A stretch of 64,000 nucleotides of DNA, from positions 56,013,172 to 56,077,171 of the forward strand of contig JARCOQ010000002.1 of assembly GCA_029207755.1 (NCBI GenBank). Direction: 5' to 3'. The DNA is from Chamaea fasciata. Taxonomy: Eukaryota; Chordata; Aves; Passeriformes; Sylviidae. This document shows, one piece after another, positions 1 to 12,387 of the stretch (its first letter is position 1; each line of letters begins with the position of its first letter). Below the pieces are notes generated by a model that made no database searches, was not told where the DNA came from, and saw nothing but the letters and a program-made list of their open reading frames with translations. The translations under genes and the position numbers were made by a program.

Positions 1-3000
1 CCCTAAATATAATAGAACAATGATTGATAAGAAGGCATCACATCAAACAATGGAATTTATGAACTGATTTAATTACTTGAAGTCTAATGGCAAAGAAAGA
101 TGCATTTCTATACAGGAATTAGTGTGCAATCACTCTAACTAAACTAAGGACATCTAACCTGAATTTTGTTAGTGATGAGGTGAATGAAAACCTCCACACC
201 TCACACTTGGCCACCAACAGGGAAAGCTACAAGGCTTTACAATCTAGGCTTACTTCTAACAAGGTATGCAGGAACTGAAGAATTAAGTATCATCCACACT
301 GGACCAAAGGGACTGGGTGCCAGACCTGGAAAGTACGTCATTCTTCAAAGCTGCAGGTAAATTTTAGCATGAATGGAAAGTATGCTACCCAAACCCAGAA
401 ACAGCACAGAATGCAGGCATCAGGCACCACAAGAAGCTTTGCTTTTAATCATTCACACCTGTACTCCTCCCTGAGAAAAAGATATAACCAGCAGACTTCA
501 AAAATCTAAGCAGCCTGCTCCTGTTACAAGCCTAGACTGAGTCTTAGTATTAAGCTCAGCCCTCAGCTCTGTCTCCCTTTTCCCCATAACTCTCCCATCT
601 GTTTTCTAAAAAAACAGGAGTAATATGTTTGTTATTCTGAATACCTCATGCCATGGAGCTGTCAAGAAGATGTTTAGTAAAAGGAAATATTTTGCTGAAG
701 ATAGCAAGGCATGTCCTCTTTGAAACCTAAGAGTGGTGGTCCTTTGTTTCATCTTTATGCCACACTCACTGCTGTTCGCCTGATTCAATCCACGTATACA
801 AAATACGTCTCAAATTTGGCCAGATCAGCAAAGTCTCACTGTGCTCTCAATCACTGGGGTGTTTCAGAATTTGAAATCCTGCTCTGAAAACACCTGAAGT
901 CCTGCTTTTATGTAGTTTTGCAACCACAGTGAAATATGTGAAATATGACTTGGCTGGTGCATTTATTACTCTCACTTTCCCCTTTCAGTAGGTGCTTAAA
1001 TGTTAAGCCAAAATGAAAAGCCACAGCAGTATGGAAGTTGTAGTATGACTATCAAAACACAGTACTTCAGCTGAGATATGCTGATTTCATAGATAAGAAT
1101 CATGAAGATGCTTTTTGCTGTAGAGACGGGAAGAAACGCAGAAGAATCACAACTTCAAAAGCAGCAAAACTCACATTCAGTTCCCGCATTTACATTCACT
1201 TTGCCTCTCTGATCTTCCTACTTCAATCTCAGTTCTAGGAACATGAAAACTAAGTTCAATTCTAGGAGCTGCATGTCAGCATCAGCCACTAGTCACACTT
1301 GTGTAGGAAATAGGAAGATGAAAAGAGAATGCAAGTACCAGGTACTGCGAAAAACGGCACAAGCTTCTGAAGAGAACAGGATGTAAGGCAAGAAGAGCCT
1401 GGGAGATGGACCACACTCTCAGAGATTATTGCAGCACACCTATCCCAACCCTTTTTCTCTTGAAGGAGAGACATGTTTGTTTTCTTGCTTCCTTAGTGGA
1501 AACTTCTCAGATGTGGAGTTCGTTTTAATACCCTTTCCTCCAGGACGATGTGATAATGTCCTTGCCTGGAAAGCCTACTGAGCAGATCCAAAAAGAATCA
1601 TGTACATTTCAATCTCCTATTATCTAGATTTGGTACTTAAAAAAAAAAAAAAAAATCTCATGGTTGATAATTGCTCTGCCCTTCAAAGCCCTGAAGTGGT
1701 TAACTGCTATTTTACTTTGAACTTAATATTTTTCTTAGGAGCATTCAGTTCTGCTTGTGCACATTTCCAAACATGCTCTAGCTTAAGCAGCTGAACACCT
1801 CACTTCCCAAGACCCAGCAGCCTGACTCAGCTCAACTTCCACACAGAATGGCTCTGGTCCTCATCAGATCAGTCTGATCTGCTCTCCTTGTAACTGGTGG
1901 TGGTGCTGTTCATCTGCAGCTTCTCCCTCAGTAAGCAGGACAGCTACCCAGGAAGACTGGGTCCACAATTCTCCTTGTATGGAGTCTATGACTAGCTCAG
2001 CTGGTTAGATCATGGCACTAATAACACCAGGGCTGGGGGTTTGAACCAATGTTTCATTGACTCTTCTCTGAGCTTATCATTAGATCAGAAGTGGCTAGAT
2101 TGTGGCCAGAAAACAAAATCCTCCAGCAGTTCTTTAAGCTCTGGACTAGTGTCAAGCTCTTTACTTGATTCTGACCAGCCTCATGAAAGTTTGTAATTCT
2201 TTCTGTAATGTTGCCCCAGCTTCCAAAACGGAGATGAAGCACATTAACTAGTCCCTAGGAAACAAATAGAGAGTTGTAGGTTTCCTCATAATGAATAAGC
2301 AGTTAAAGGCCTCTTGATTTTTTTACTTGGTGTTCATACACTTCCACGGTGCTGATACACAACCTACCTTAGAAAAGCATTTAACTATGTATTTGCTTCT
2401 GACCCTGAAGGACATTTTTCAGTGGATGTTTGAAGGTAGTCTCTTAATGGGATTATAAAATCCGTGGTATTCTTACTTCAAGGAACTAAGAGCTGTGATT
2501 TCTCAAATCACCAAAGTATCAACTGTGCTTTTTAGCTCCCGAAATGTTCTTAGGTGTCTCACACTTACTCACAATGTAGAGGCTCATTAAGGAGGCAGAA
2601 ATAGCTCAAGAGAACCCGTGACTAAGACACTGCTATAATGGCATGAAAACTGCTGACAAAACATTACCAGCAACTTTTTAAGACTGCCATCCACAGGACC
2701 GTGTGTGATACCAAGCTGTTCAGTTATTTTTAGCAGAACTGTACACAAAAAACACCCCACTCTTAATCTTATGACAGGCTGTACTTGGACACCTTTGTCA
2801 TTTGCTCACTGCCCACCAAGTCAACTCTGCTGGCCTGCTTCCCACATTCCAACCTCTTCCATACACTCACTGTTTGAACAACAGACAAGGAGTTAGGCAC
2901 AAAAATGAAAAACATGTCTTCCCTTCATCCAAAAAAATTAAGAGGCCACTAAGAAGTTCCAAAATTTTCTTATTTTAAAGCTAAAAGTCATGTTTCAAGT

Positions 3001-6000
3001 GCCTGGAAAGTTGGGAACTGCTCTCTACCTCATCCACAGCAGGTTGCAAAAATAACTGTTGCTCTTTATGTCCAATGCTGAGGATGCAGAGACAAGGCTA
3101 CACCTGAAGACGTGACATTGGTGAAAGATTTTTGGTCTCCTTTAGTTTTTATCTAAATATCTCAGTATCTACTTTGAGCAGCTCTAATAGCCTTTTGAGA
3201 CCAATGAGAACTCCTGAGCAGCCACTAGATGCTTCAGATGTGGTCTTAAAGCTTTTTCATGCACTTGATTCTTTTACTACCAAGTGCTTTAAGTACAGCT
3301 GATACCAGGAAGAAGAATCTGATTCTCTTGCCGGAAATTCAGCAAATTGAAGAATGCTAATCAGGAAGGAAGTGAAACAGAAAGTATATGAACCTATATT
3401 CATCAGACTGTGGTTTAGAGACCAGCAATAAAACCTCTGTCCAAATGAGTAGTCTACTGCTTGCAGGGGGAAAAAAAGGCACATAAAATTGTAGGATGGA
3501 AAGCTACAAAATTGTAGGTGAAATTTTAACAACTTACAGCAATCACTTGTGAAACCTTTACTTGGTCCATAACTATGTGCTCTTTAAATGTCTGCTAAGT
3601 ATATAGATCTCCTGAAAAATGCTGCCCTAGGGGTCTAGCAAAGCACTCTGTTGCCATGTGGGAGAACAGCTTAGGCCTAGACTCCACAAGCAGCTCGAAG
3701 CTGGGAGCATTGCCAAGCAACGTTACTTATGGATTGACCCAAGATATGTTTGTAGTCCTTTCTACTTCAGGCTCATAACAGACTTCATAAGGACTGTGGT
3801 TAGAGCATCTGGACTGCCAAAAGCTTTTTAGAGTTACATGGAAAAAAAATTAAGCAAACAGACTGGCTAGGAAAGTATATTATTTGTCTGCTTGAAAGTT
3901 TATTTCCAATATTGAAAATACGCTCTCTACTTACTGAGCTGCTTCTTAAGCAGAATTTTTATAGCAGAATATGTTAAGGAATCAATCATTAGATTCTGAT
4001 TAAAAGAAAAAAACTTTATTACTTTTTCAGGAGACAAGTACTTCTAGACTGGACCTTGCAGCCCTACTACACTCATTTTCATATGAGCACTTTCATTTTC
4101 AACATCAATCCCTGCTTTACATTTAAGCACACTGCCTACAGGTGCGCAAAGAAAACCGATGAGAACTGGCACAGGAAGCTGTAACCATAAACCTGAGCAA
4201 AAGAAATTTGTCTATTTTCATTTCCTGAACAGCTTGAATTGCAAAAGACAATATATTGAAAAATCAAAAAACATAAATGGTATTTTGAAGTGTTCCATTT
4301 TAGTCACTTAGCATGCTGCCAGTTTAAATAAGGATACTGGCTCTTAAAACACACGTAAGTTAGATTCTTTAGATTCTCCTTAAGGAAAGTGAAAAAAGCA
4401 CATTCAACAGGAAACCTCCTTTAAGTCACATTAGCTGGATCCACACACAAGGGAGTTGCACAGCTGCAAGTTACAGCTGCATCTCCACTCTGCAGGGTGA
4501 CTGAAAGGCAAAATTCACAGATGATGATAAAGTATAATTCTGCCTTGACACTGTTACTTTCACTTCTCTGATGTACCAAAAAGATGCAAAAAGTCTAAGG
4601 TCACCACCTTCCTATCTAATTTTTTCTCTGTCATTGATACAAGATGACAAAGCATCCAGACCACTACTGCAGCTGCTAAATAAACACCATTGCATTCAAA
4701 GGAAATTCAGAGTCTAATTACTTTGGCAAGGGGAATTTTATTGTTCTCAAACTGATGGTGATCAGCCAAAAAAGTTATCCCTACTCACTACTTATCCTGG
4801 CCACGGACATTGCAGCATTTAACCTCCATCCAGACTGGCAGGATATAAAGCTTCGGCTAAAGCCAGTGCCTTTGTTGAGTAACCAGTAGCAAATGCCCAG
4901 AACACAGGGCCCCCCATTGACTTACTGTAACAAGCTCCTTACTCTGTGATGAGTAAATGAACAGCCCAGCACACAGCACACATGTAGGCTGCAGCATGAG
5001 AGGCTCTATAAAATGCAGGACATAACTAATCCTACAGACATAACCCTTTGTTTCCCCCTTAAGCTCTTGAAGGATGTGGCTAGCAAAAGGGACAAGACAT
5101 GGACTCCTATGTCTCTGTGTTTTGTTCACAAAAAGATCTGTCACTCAAGAGTTCTCTGTCAAAAGCCAACATCACATCAGCACAATTCAAATGCTGTAAA
5201 TTTAATTCAAGTACAGTTCATGCTAAAGCATATGTGAGTTTAGCTCAAATCTAACATAGTACCCTTAATGAAAAACTATGCCAGTCCTGAGGCAGTAAAG
5301 TTGTAATAGGCCTGATAAGCCAGGAAAACCAAATACCATAGCAGACATTCATCTGTTACACAGCCCATAATTAGCACTAAACACTATCATGAACACAAGA
5401 AGATCAAAGGCAGTGACTGTAGTAAAAGGGGATTGTGGCATATTTCCAGCTTGCCTAGGTTTCTTCATTAGGGCTGACTTCTTTTGTCATTTGTGTTTGG
5501 GAACAAGCTGTCATTCTCAACTCCAGGGCAAAGACCACCCAGTTATCACGCTATGGCAAAGCAGGTCTTCTGCCAGTGTGAGAATGGTCTGCACAGAACA
5601 CAGAACTGGCAAAGTGAGCCAAATTCAAAGCAGGAACTGATGCTCATTTTGAACTTCAGACAGAGTAGGAAACAAGAGCAAATGCTATCTCCTTTTCCTT
5701 CAGGCACTATTTTGCTTGCTGATGATCCTGACTTACGAGAATCTTGTCTGGAAGATTCCTTCGAAAAGAATGTAGAACTGATGCTTGTTATGAGCATCCA
5801 AAGTGTTGGAAAACCTATACAAATATTAGCATAAATAACTACTGTTCAGGCCCATCTAAATGTCAGAATGGCTAATCACCTAACTTCAATCAGTTTTCTT
5901 AGTACAACTTCAAATCTTCCTTTCTTAAAAAAAAATAAAATAAATAAAATGTGCTTGAATACAGAATTGGTTAGCCACTACCAGATTCATCAGCAAATAC

Positions 6001-6145
6001 AATACCATTCTGGATAAAACTTCAGGTGTTATTCAAACACCAGGAAATAATTTATAGAACTTACCTCTGAATACAGATTTAGGAAAAATTGCTTTAATTT
6101 CAATAAGACCATGAAATAAACAAACACACTGTGTGTGCCACTTAC
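1..6145. other. TNFSF11: TNFSF11 intron 2 (partial); no coding exon recognised
   Basis: This sequence follows the exon 2 donor on the gene strand. I looked on the minus strand for stalk exon 3 (the GSWLDLA and PFAHLTIN region) and for the TNF domain (WYHDRGWAK, FYYLYANICF) and saw none. No open frame here resembles a TNF family member. Apart from the tRNA-Ile-like SINE head near 2 kb and short A runs (such as 1639-1655), it is unremarkable AT-rich sequence. The negative result is by eye and could miss a short diverged exon. Confidence 0.7.
1988..2050 (+). repeat. tRNA-Ile-like SINE head or tRNA pseudogene
   Basis: TAGCTCAGCTGGTTAGA is an A-box/D-arm like that of tRNA-Ile. It is followed by CTAATAA in the anticodon-loop position (AAU anticodon) and a degraded B-box, GGTTTGAACC. 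The anticodon stem has two mismatches and no acceptor stem pairs, so it is not a working tRNA. Passerines carry a tRNA-Ile-headed SINE (TguSINE1) mobilised by CR1, as I recall it. No CR1 tail is visible here, so this is either a truncated SINE or a lone tRNA pseudogene. Confidence 0.6.
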
Positions 6146-6313
6146 CCTCTGCACAGCCCTTTGGAGAGCCTGTTTCACACCTCTACAGGATTCAGGCATT
6201 AACTTGGCTTCTTGACTTTCAAAGGAGGCATCATGCAAATCGGTACTTTCTTGGTGTCCAAAAAGTGTTCTAACACAGTGTGCATGTTCTTTTGAAATTC
6301 TAGTAGGGTCCAT
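6146..6313 (-). CDS. TNFSF11: TNFSF11 (RANKL) exon 2
   Basis: This exon encodes residues 74-129, the membrane-proximal extracellular stalk between the membrane anchor and the TNF homology domain. It begins MDPTRISKEHAHCVRTL straight after a polypyrimidine tract and a TTTCAG acceptor (6314-6319), and ends QRAVQR at an AGG|GTAAGT donor (6146/6145). Both junctions are phase 0, so it joins exon 1 as FRAQ-MDPTRIS, as in mammals. Its 56 codons equal human exon 2. The two stalk cysteines (residues 86 and 116) and the ESQ.KL.P.SCR..KQA pattern are conserved; the part between about residues 88 and 103 diverges more. The known ectodomain shedding sites and the receptor-binding trimer domain belong to later exons that are not in this window. 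Confidence 0.97.
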
Positions 6314-6850
6314 CTGAAACAAAAACATAAGCACAACCACAGTTCTAAGTGTTAGAGGCACTTTTCAAACATCTGAAAGTTTGGCCCCTGGCTAAGTTTG
6401 TTCATTATAAACAGTGTAGAGAGAAAAAGTTCCCAACATCAGGTTTATTTCATTGAACAAACATGTGAAATAGGAGAATGAATTATCTTCTGGTACTGCC
6501 TATTTCATTAGCTTAGACTAGATATGTGACTTTCAAAAGTTAAAGATAAATCCCATTCTTATTGTAAAGTCAGGAATTTTGAATTCTATATTTCAACCAC
6601 TCAGGGCAATATTGCAGTTATTTTAGCAGGAAACATACACAGTTATCCTACCTCCAAAGCTGTTTTTTGTAAGATGACACATGAATGTCAAGTACAGAAA
6701 CTTGGGGAAAGTATGTATGTGTGTGTGCAGCACATCATTTTCAAGAGGAAAAACAGAAGTTATCTCTGAAACCATTTTATCACTGAAATTGTATCACTGA
6801 AGCTGTCAGTTGGCTATCACTGAAACTGTGATATGTATGGATGTGCTCAT

Positions 6851-7392
6851 TGTGATAGAGTTTATTTTCTTTATAGTAGCTGATACAGAGCTGTGTTTTG
6901 GATTTGCGACCAACACAGCATTCCCAACACAGGGATGTGTTTGTTAAACTGAGCAGGGCTGACACTGAGTCAGGGCCCTTTCTCTGTCTCACCCCACTGC
7001 ACCAGAGAGGGCTGGGGGTGTACAAGGAGCTGAGAGGGGACACAGCCTGGACAGCTGACCAGAACTGGCCAAAGGGATATCCCAGACCATATGGCATCAT
7101 TCTCAGCATATAAATCTGGGGGAAGAAGGAGGAAAGGGGAGACATTCGGAATGATGGCATTTGTCCTCCCAAGTCACTTTATATGTGGTGGAGTCCTGCT
7201 GTCCTACAGACAGCTGAACATCTGCCTTCATATTCTGCTTCATTTGTGTGTGCAGCTTTTTCTTTACCTTTTAAACTTTCTTTATCTCAACCCACAAGTT
7301 CTCACTTTTACTCTTCCAATTCCCTCCATAATCCCATCAGGGAGTGAGCAGCTGTCTGAGACTTGGTTGCCAGCTGGGATTAAGCCATGACA
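6851..7392 (+). mobile_element. Solo LTR of an endogenous retrovirus (bird ERVL-like)
   Basis: I recognise the layout of a common bird LTR. It starts near TGTGATAG, has a TATAAA box at 7109-7114 (in CATATAAAT), a degraded ATTAAA-like polyadenylation region near 7269 followed by CTTTATCTCAACCCAC, and ends CATGACA at 7392. No gag, pol or env sequence flanks it, so it is a solo LTR. I could not confirm a clean target-site duplication, so the left boundary may be off by several bases. It lies antisense to TNFSF11 within intron 1. The family name is from memory and not certain. Confidence 0.75.
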
Positions 7393-8980
7393 GTGGCAAG
7401 AGATACTGCTGTGTGGAACAGTCACCAAGACAGCAAAAGTCAAAGACCAAAAGATTATTAAACTGCACCACAAGACACCTCTGCATTATTGGACAAGGAA
7501 GGTAAGTTTAGACAATCTGCAAGACATTTTTAGCAATCAGTCTTTGGAACTGAATCAAGTATATTTTTAAATCCTGCATCTTATCACTTAGACAAACTGG
7601 AAGATAATCTAAGGATTAGGACTGTACCTTGACAGAATTTTATTGCACAAAACCTATTTAAACCATTTCACCTCTATTTTTTTTTTTTAATACTCCAAAT
7701 CCTTTACACTGAAGACATTTAAAACTATCTTTTGGAGATGGCCTAAGACTCTCAGAAATTGTTCTCAACTTGCATTTATTCTGCTTTACTCCAGGCTTGA
7801 ATAAGGGTTCATGCATCCAAACTCTTGCCTAGGTTCTCTAACTGTAGTAGCTGGCCTATTAAAGAACATTTACTTCTATCTTTCTTTAGTTGGAAGAAAC
7901 ACTTTTACCTGAGAATTACTAAAGGTTATTTGCAATTGCAATGCAGGAATACCAAGACATTATGGACAGTGCCTAGTGTTCAGGTTCCTTTAACACGAAG
8001 CTGAACAAAACGGCATATCAAAAGGAAGTTTTTCACAATACAAAACAGCCGGAGTGAATCAAATATATCATTTGTTCATAGCAACATAAACTCCCTAACC
8101 CCCAAAAAAGAAATTAGTTAACTTAAAATCGTAAGATTAGGATTACAGAGCTGAATTAAAATCTACACCACCCAGGCAGCCACCCAATAGTAACACACAG
8201 CAGAGAAACATTTGTTGCATAGACAGCAGTACCAAATGCTGCCTCCTCCATCATCATCCTTCTGCTCAAGTCCCCAGATGGAAAGCTCTTTGCCCAATTC
8301 ATTCAGACCAGTGTCAGATCCTGTAGCCTGGTTTAGCTGTCTCAGTCATCCCTGCAGATTTGGAATTAAATAAGTCATAGAAGGCCCACCCAAAGATCAT
8401 AAGATGCCACAGCTTTGAGCAGAGGGGTAGTGATGAATTACAGAATGGCTTGGAGGCAGTAATATCTTCCTGTAATGACCTGACACAGTTGAACCCCAAA
8501 GAAAATCTATGTATAGCCATTGCAGCTCTACGAATTAAGTGCTAAAAACCTACACTAATGCCTTCTGAAGTCAGCTAGTGCAGCACCGCTTCATTAACTG
8601 CGTAAGGAGATCTAAACCAGCACCCCACTGCTCTCACTCCCTTCACCATGGAATTGAATTCCTGGATTTCAGTCCCCTCTTCTAAATCAGTAACAAGGGA
8701 GGAACTTTTGCTGGCCTAATTTCCTTTAAAATTAGTTCCCCCAAACCAAGTCACTCCAGATATCAGCATCAGAGACAGCATAAGGACAGGCATAAGAACA
8801 AAATATCAGGAAGGCAGCTCTAGCTTTAACTGACTGTAAACCTGCACTCTTAAGGCATCTCTCACACCATGTTCCACTTGTATTCAGAACTTAGAAAATC
8901 AACTGTAAATTAAAATAATAATAATAAAAAAGAAGCACAAAGCAGCTGTTCACCAACAGCTGCTAAAAGGCCATTAATGC

Positions 8981-9462
8981 AAAATGATGTGGGTTGGAAG
9001 GTACCTTTGGACATTTCTAGTCCAGCCCCCCACTTGAAGCAGGGCCAACTTGTAACTAAGGTCTTTTCGTGACAAGCTTTGGGGAATGTCCATCAATGAA
9101 GACTTTCAGCTTCTCTAGGCAAACTGTCCTAAAACTTCACTACTTCCAGTGTGTAAAAAAAACCTTGGTTTTTATATCCAGCTACAGCTCCCCTTGCTGC
9201 AATTTATGACTGTGCCTCTTGTTTTTGCTGCATGCTACTGAAGAGCCTGACTGTCTTTAGATAGCTAAAAACAGGATTAGCTTCCCTCACCTTAGTCTGT
9301 TCTTTGTCAAAGAATCCAGTTCTCCTTTCTTTTATACATTTTGATACCTACCTGTCACAGTGGTTTTCTGCTGGACACCTTCCAGTTTGTTGATACACTT
9401 CTGCCAGTAAGGGACCCAATATAGGACCCATTACTTCAAATGTAGCCTCTCATGCTGGGATT
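8981..9462 (-). mobile_element. CR1 LINE 3' fragment
   Basis: On the plus strand it opens with the reverse complement of a CR1 3' end (TGATGTGGGTTGGAAGG) and continues with the usual downstream blocks: CTAGTCCAG, a diverged tail of ORF2 and AATGTAGCCTCTCATGCTGG. The element therefore runs on the minus strand, is 5' truncated and is substantially diverged. It lies in TNFSF11 intron 1, in the same orientation as the gene. Confidence 0.85.
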
Positions 9463-12354
9463 GTTAGACCTGATGGAACTGATGTCTCTAACAGGATCTG
9501 AATATCTGAGTCTTCTCCCCTCTACTCAAATCACAGGATAGAACATAGAAAGCTACAGGAAATAACTGCTAATAAGTACTAATTTTTATCAGTAATTCTA
9601 TTAGACAGAGACTACTATCCCAGTTTTAGAATAATTAAAACACATCTTCTGAAAAACAAGCAAGAAAACCAGGTTTTACAACATAAAGATCACGAAATTT
9701 GTAAAGGCCTGAGTGTCCAGCATGACAAATCATGCCAGCATAGACTCACTGCTATCAGCAATCATTCAAATGTTTCACACAATACTGTATCACAGCAGGA
9801 AGAGCAGCTTGCACAGAATCACTTGCTCAGATTACAGTTTATCTGCACAAGGCTTAAGACAGCAAACCAGCATCTATGTACCTACAGGTAAAAGGCTGAA
9901 GGCTTAATGGAAACACTGCAGCTGATGGTTTCAGCAACTTGGAGCTGCACAGCCCACCCTGACAAAACCTGCAAGTCTCCAGAGTTACTGTTTGATAAGG
10001 TGAAACTGATTTTGGGACTGGCTAACCCACCTGATTTCCCTCACCTTTTTCAAAGAATACCTTTAAGAATAGTCTTCACCACAGTGAGCTGTGAAAATCA
10101 GCTCACTTGCCTGAAAAGGCATTCTCAGAAATCCTGCACCTCACATCTTCACAAAGAACAAGCACTGAACTGCCATGGCTGTAAACAAGTACTACCAAGC
10201 ACTGAGATCAAAACTGGGGAAGTAGTGATACACAGAAAAACTTCCAAGGACATGTTTTGAGAAGAACTTCTAAAGAATGAGAAAATTATGATGAAATACC
10301 AGAAGCAGCTTGATAGCTTGCAGGGCAGGGCACCCTCAGAAAAAAGTCCTAAAGATTTAGTATTTGTAAGAAACACCAAGATACGAACAAAAATAAAGGA
10401 GAAAGCTTTATAAAGTGTGAAGTAACCTAAATATCCCAGAGGAATTAAAATAAAGAGAGGAGTGTATAACTTAATTTTTAATATCCGTTTTGCCAGACCT
10501 TGCAATCAGATCAGACTGTTCAGTGCCCCCTGGTTTTCAGCATCTCTCATCATTCTAGCTGTGTTTCAGGACTCCATTCACCTATTTCAGGGCAGCCAAA
10601 ATGAACTCCAGCATCATGGGTGAGACTAAATGAGCTTACAGAATTAAGAACCAATTTTCTGATGTAAAAAAGACTCAGTTTAGTTTTAAAAGACACAATA
10701 CATTCTACCCACCTTTACTATTAAATTTTGCATCAATTATGCACTGATACAATATTGCATTAAATACTTACTTGTTACAATACATGTTTAACATCTACAC
10801 TTGTACTTATTTTCAAACTCAAACCACTTTCCAGACTATCAAATATCACTCAGCACTCCATGACCTTTCTTACACACCAAGAAGGGGCTCTTCCAGGCTT
10901 CTGAAAGATGCTAATGACCCTCAGCAAGCTGTTTTTTCTGTTAGCCACAATGCTCACAAAACTTCAGATGAAGTCTGAAAGGTAATCATTTGAAAACATA
11001 CCACAATGAAAGTCAGAATTCCACATCAGCATGAAATGACAATAAAAACTGGGCTTCCAAGTCACCATTTATCCAAGTGTGAACTCTTCAGTCTGGGAGA
11101 ATACTTAAGATTTGTACAGACTTTTTTTTTTTAAGGGGAAAAGTGCACACTCTTGGAGATCTAGCCTAAACTGTGGGCATGAGACACCCAGCCACCACAT
11201 TTCAATTTGAGCACTTTCTATTTGCTTCACTGCCCTCCAGCTCAGTCAGTGTTAAATCAGATTCCTACTCTTTAGAGATCTAAGGGCACTAAGGAAATGG
11301 GCCAGAAAGAAAAGATTAAAAGCTAAGCTTTTGGAGACGACACCTCCACATTTATCCATCATAGTTAAAGAAAATATTCTCTCACCTTGTGCTGTGCATT
11401 AGTCTCTATTGAGTGATGATCACCAGCTGTTCTGAGTACCTTAACTAAATTTTCATGGCATTTTTACAGATAATGAGAAAATATTCCTCAAAGTACAGGC
11501 AAAATAAATGCTTAAGTACCAATACATTTTTTATTGTTTTATTTTGTGGATTCAGTACACTGCACAGGATGGACCAAAAAGCAAGGATAAAACATGCTAG
11601 TGTCTTTACATTTCAGTACCCCGTTATGAGAATACTGATAAAATTCAAACTTACTGCTTTTTTTTCCTTTCTTTTTCGACATACTAGCTCATTGTCTCAC
11701 TTGCATGGCACTGCATTATTTCTTGGCCACAAACGTGTTTACCCGTGAAAACCTAGTGTCAGTCTTCGTTATGTGTCTTGTGAAATTCCAAATGCTCAAG
11801 CCACAAAATAAACAAAATAAGGAAAAACCAAAACCTCAACTATTGTCTCAGCTTATAGTGTGCCATGATCCAGCCCAAATGATTTTATGCGAATACAGAC
11901 AAAATGTAAGTGGTAAAACTGAGTCAGAGTTTACTCAGACTCACAGATAAGGTTTTAAAGAGCTTCTAAGATATAATTTAATATCAGCCTATACAGTCAA
12001 GTCTTTCTAATTCACATTTGCTTGGTTTACCAAGCAAACAATTCAAATCTTTTCATGCACAGCTTCTACTACTAACATTCATTTTTTAACAAAATTAATT
12101 AAAAATAATTAAGTTCTGTTATTAAAGTACAAACTTAGCTGAAATTTACACTGAAAAGGCCACATTGAAATAGCTTAATAAAATCAAATTTCACAGAAAT
12201 CTTTTCAAAAGAAAGAGGTCTCATCATGACCCATTTAAATAACATAAACCTCTAAGAGTGTGAAATAAGAATTAACTGCTGCAGGACCTATTATGTTTTT
12301 CCATCTATCTTATTTCACAATTAGAGATGGTCAAGAAATATGAATTATCATATC

Positions 12355-12387
12355 TTCACTATAAGAACTATCACTTCTTATAGTGAA
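12355..12387. repeat. Perfect inverted repeat, 13-bp arms, 7-nt loop
   Basis: TTCACTATAAGAA (12355-12367), loop CTATCAC, then TTCTTATAGTGAA (12375-12387). The arms are exactly complementary and pairing stops on both sides. It is intronic, AT-rich and has no terminator-like U run. It could be a mutational hairpin or the remnant of a small inverted-repeat element; function is unknown. Confidence 0.9.

Noticed and set aside
1863..1883. Short palindrome CAGATCA-GTC-TGATCTG
   Set aside because: Arms of 7 bp are expected by chance many times in 64 kb.
5389..5834. Overlapping plus-strand open frames of 83 and 116 codons with a minus-strand counterpart
   Set aside because: All are in TNFSF11 intron 2, have no family resemblance and cover the same bases in several frames.
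9713..10260. Two adjacent plus-strand open frames (64 and 117 codons)
   Set aside because: They match no known protein and show no exon structure; length is compatible with chance.
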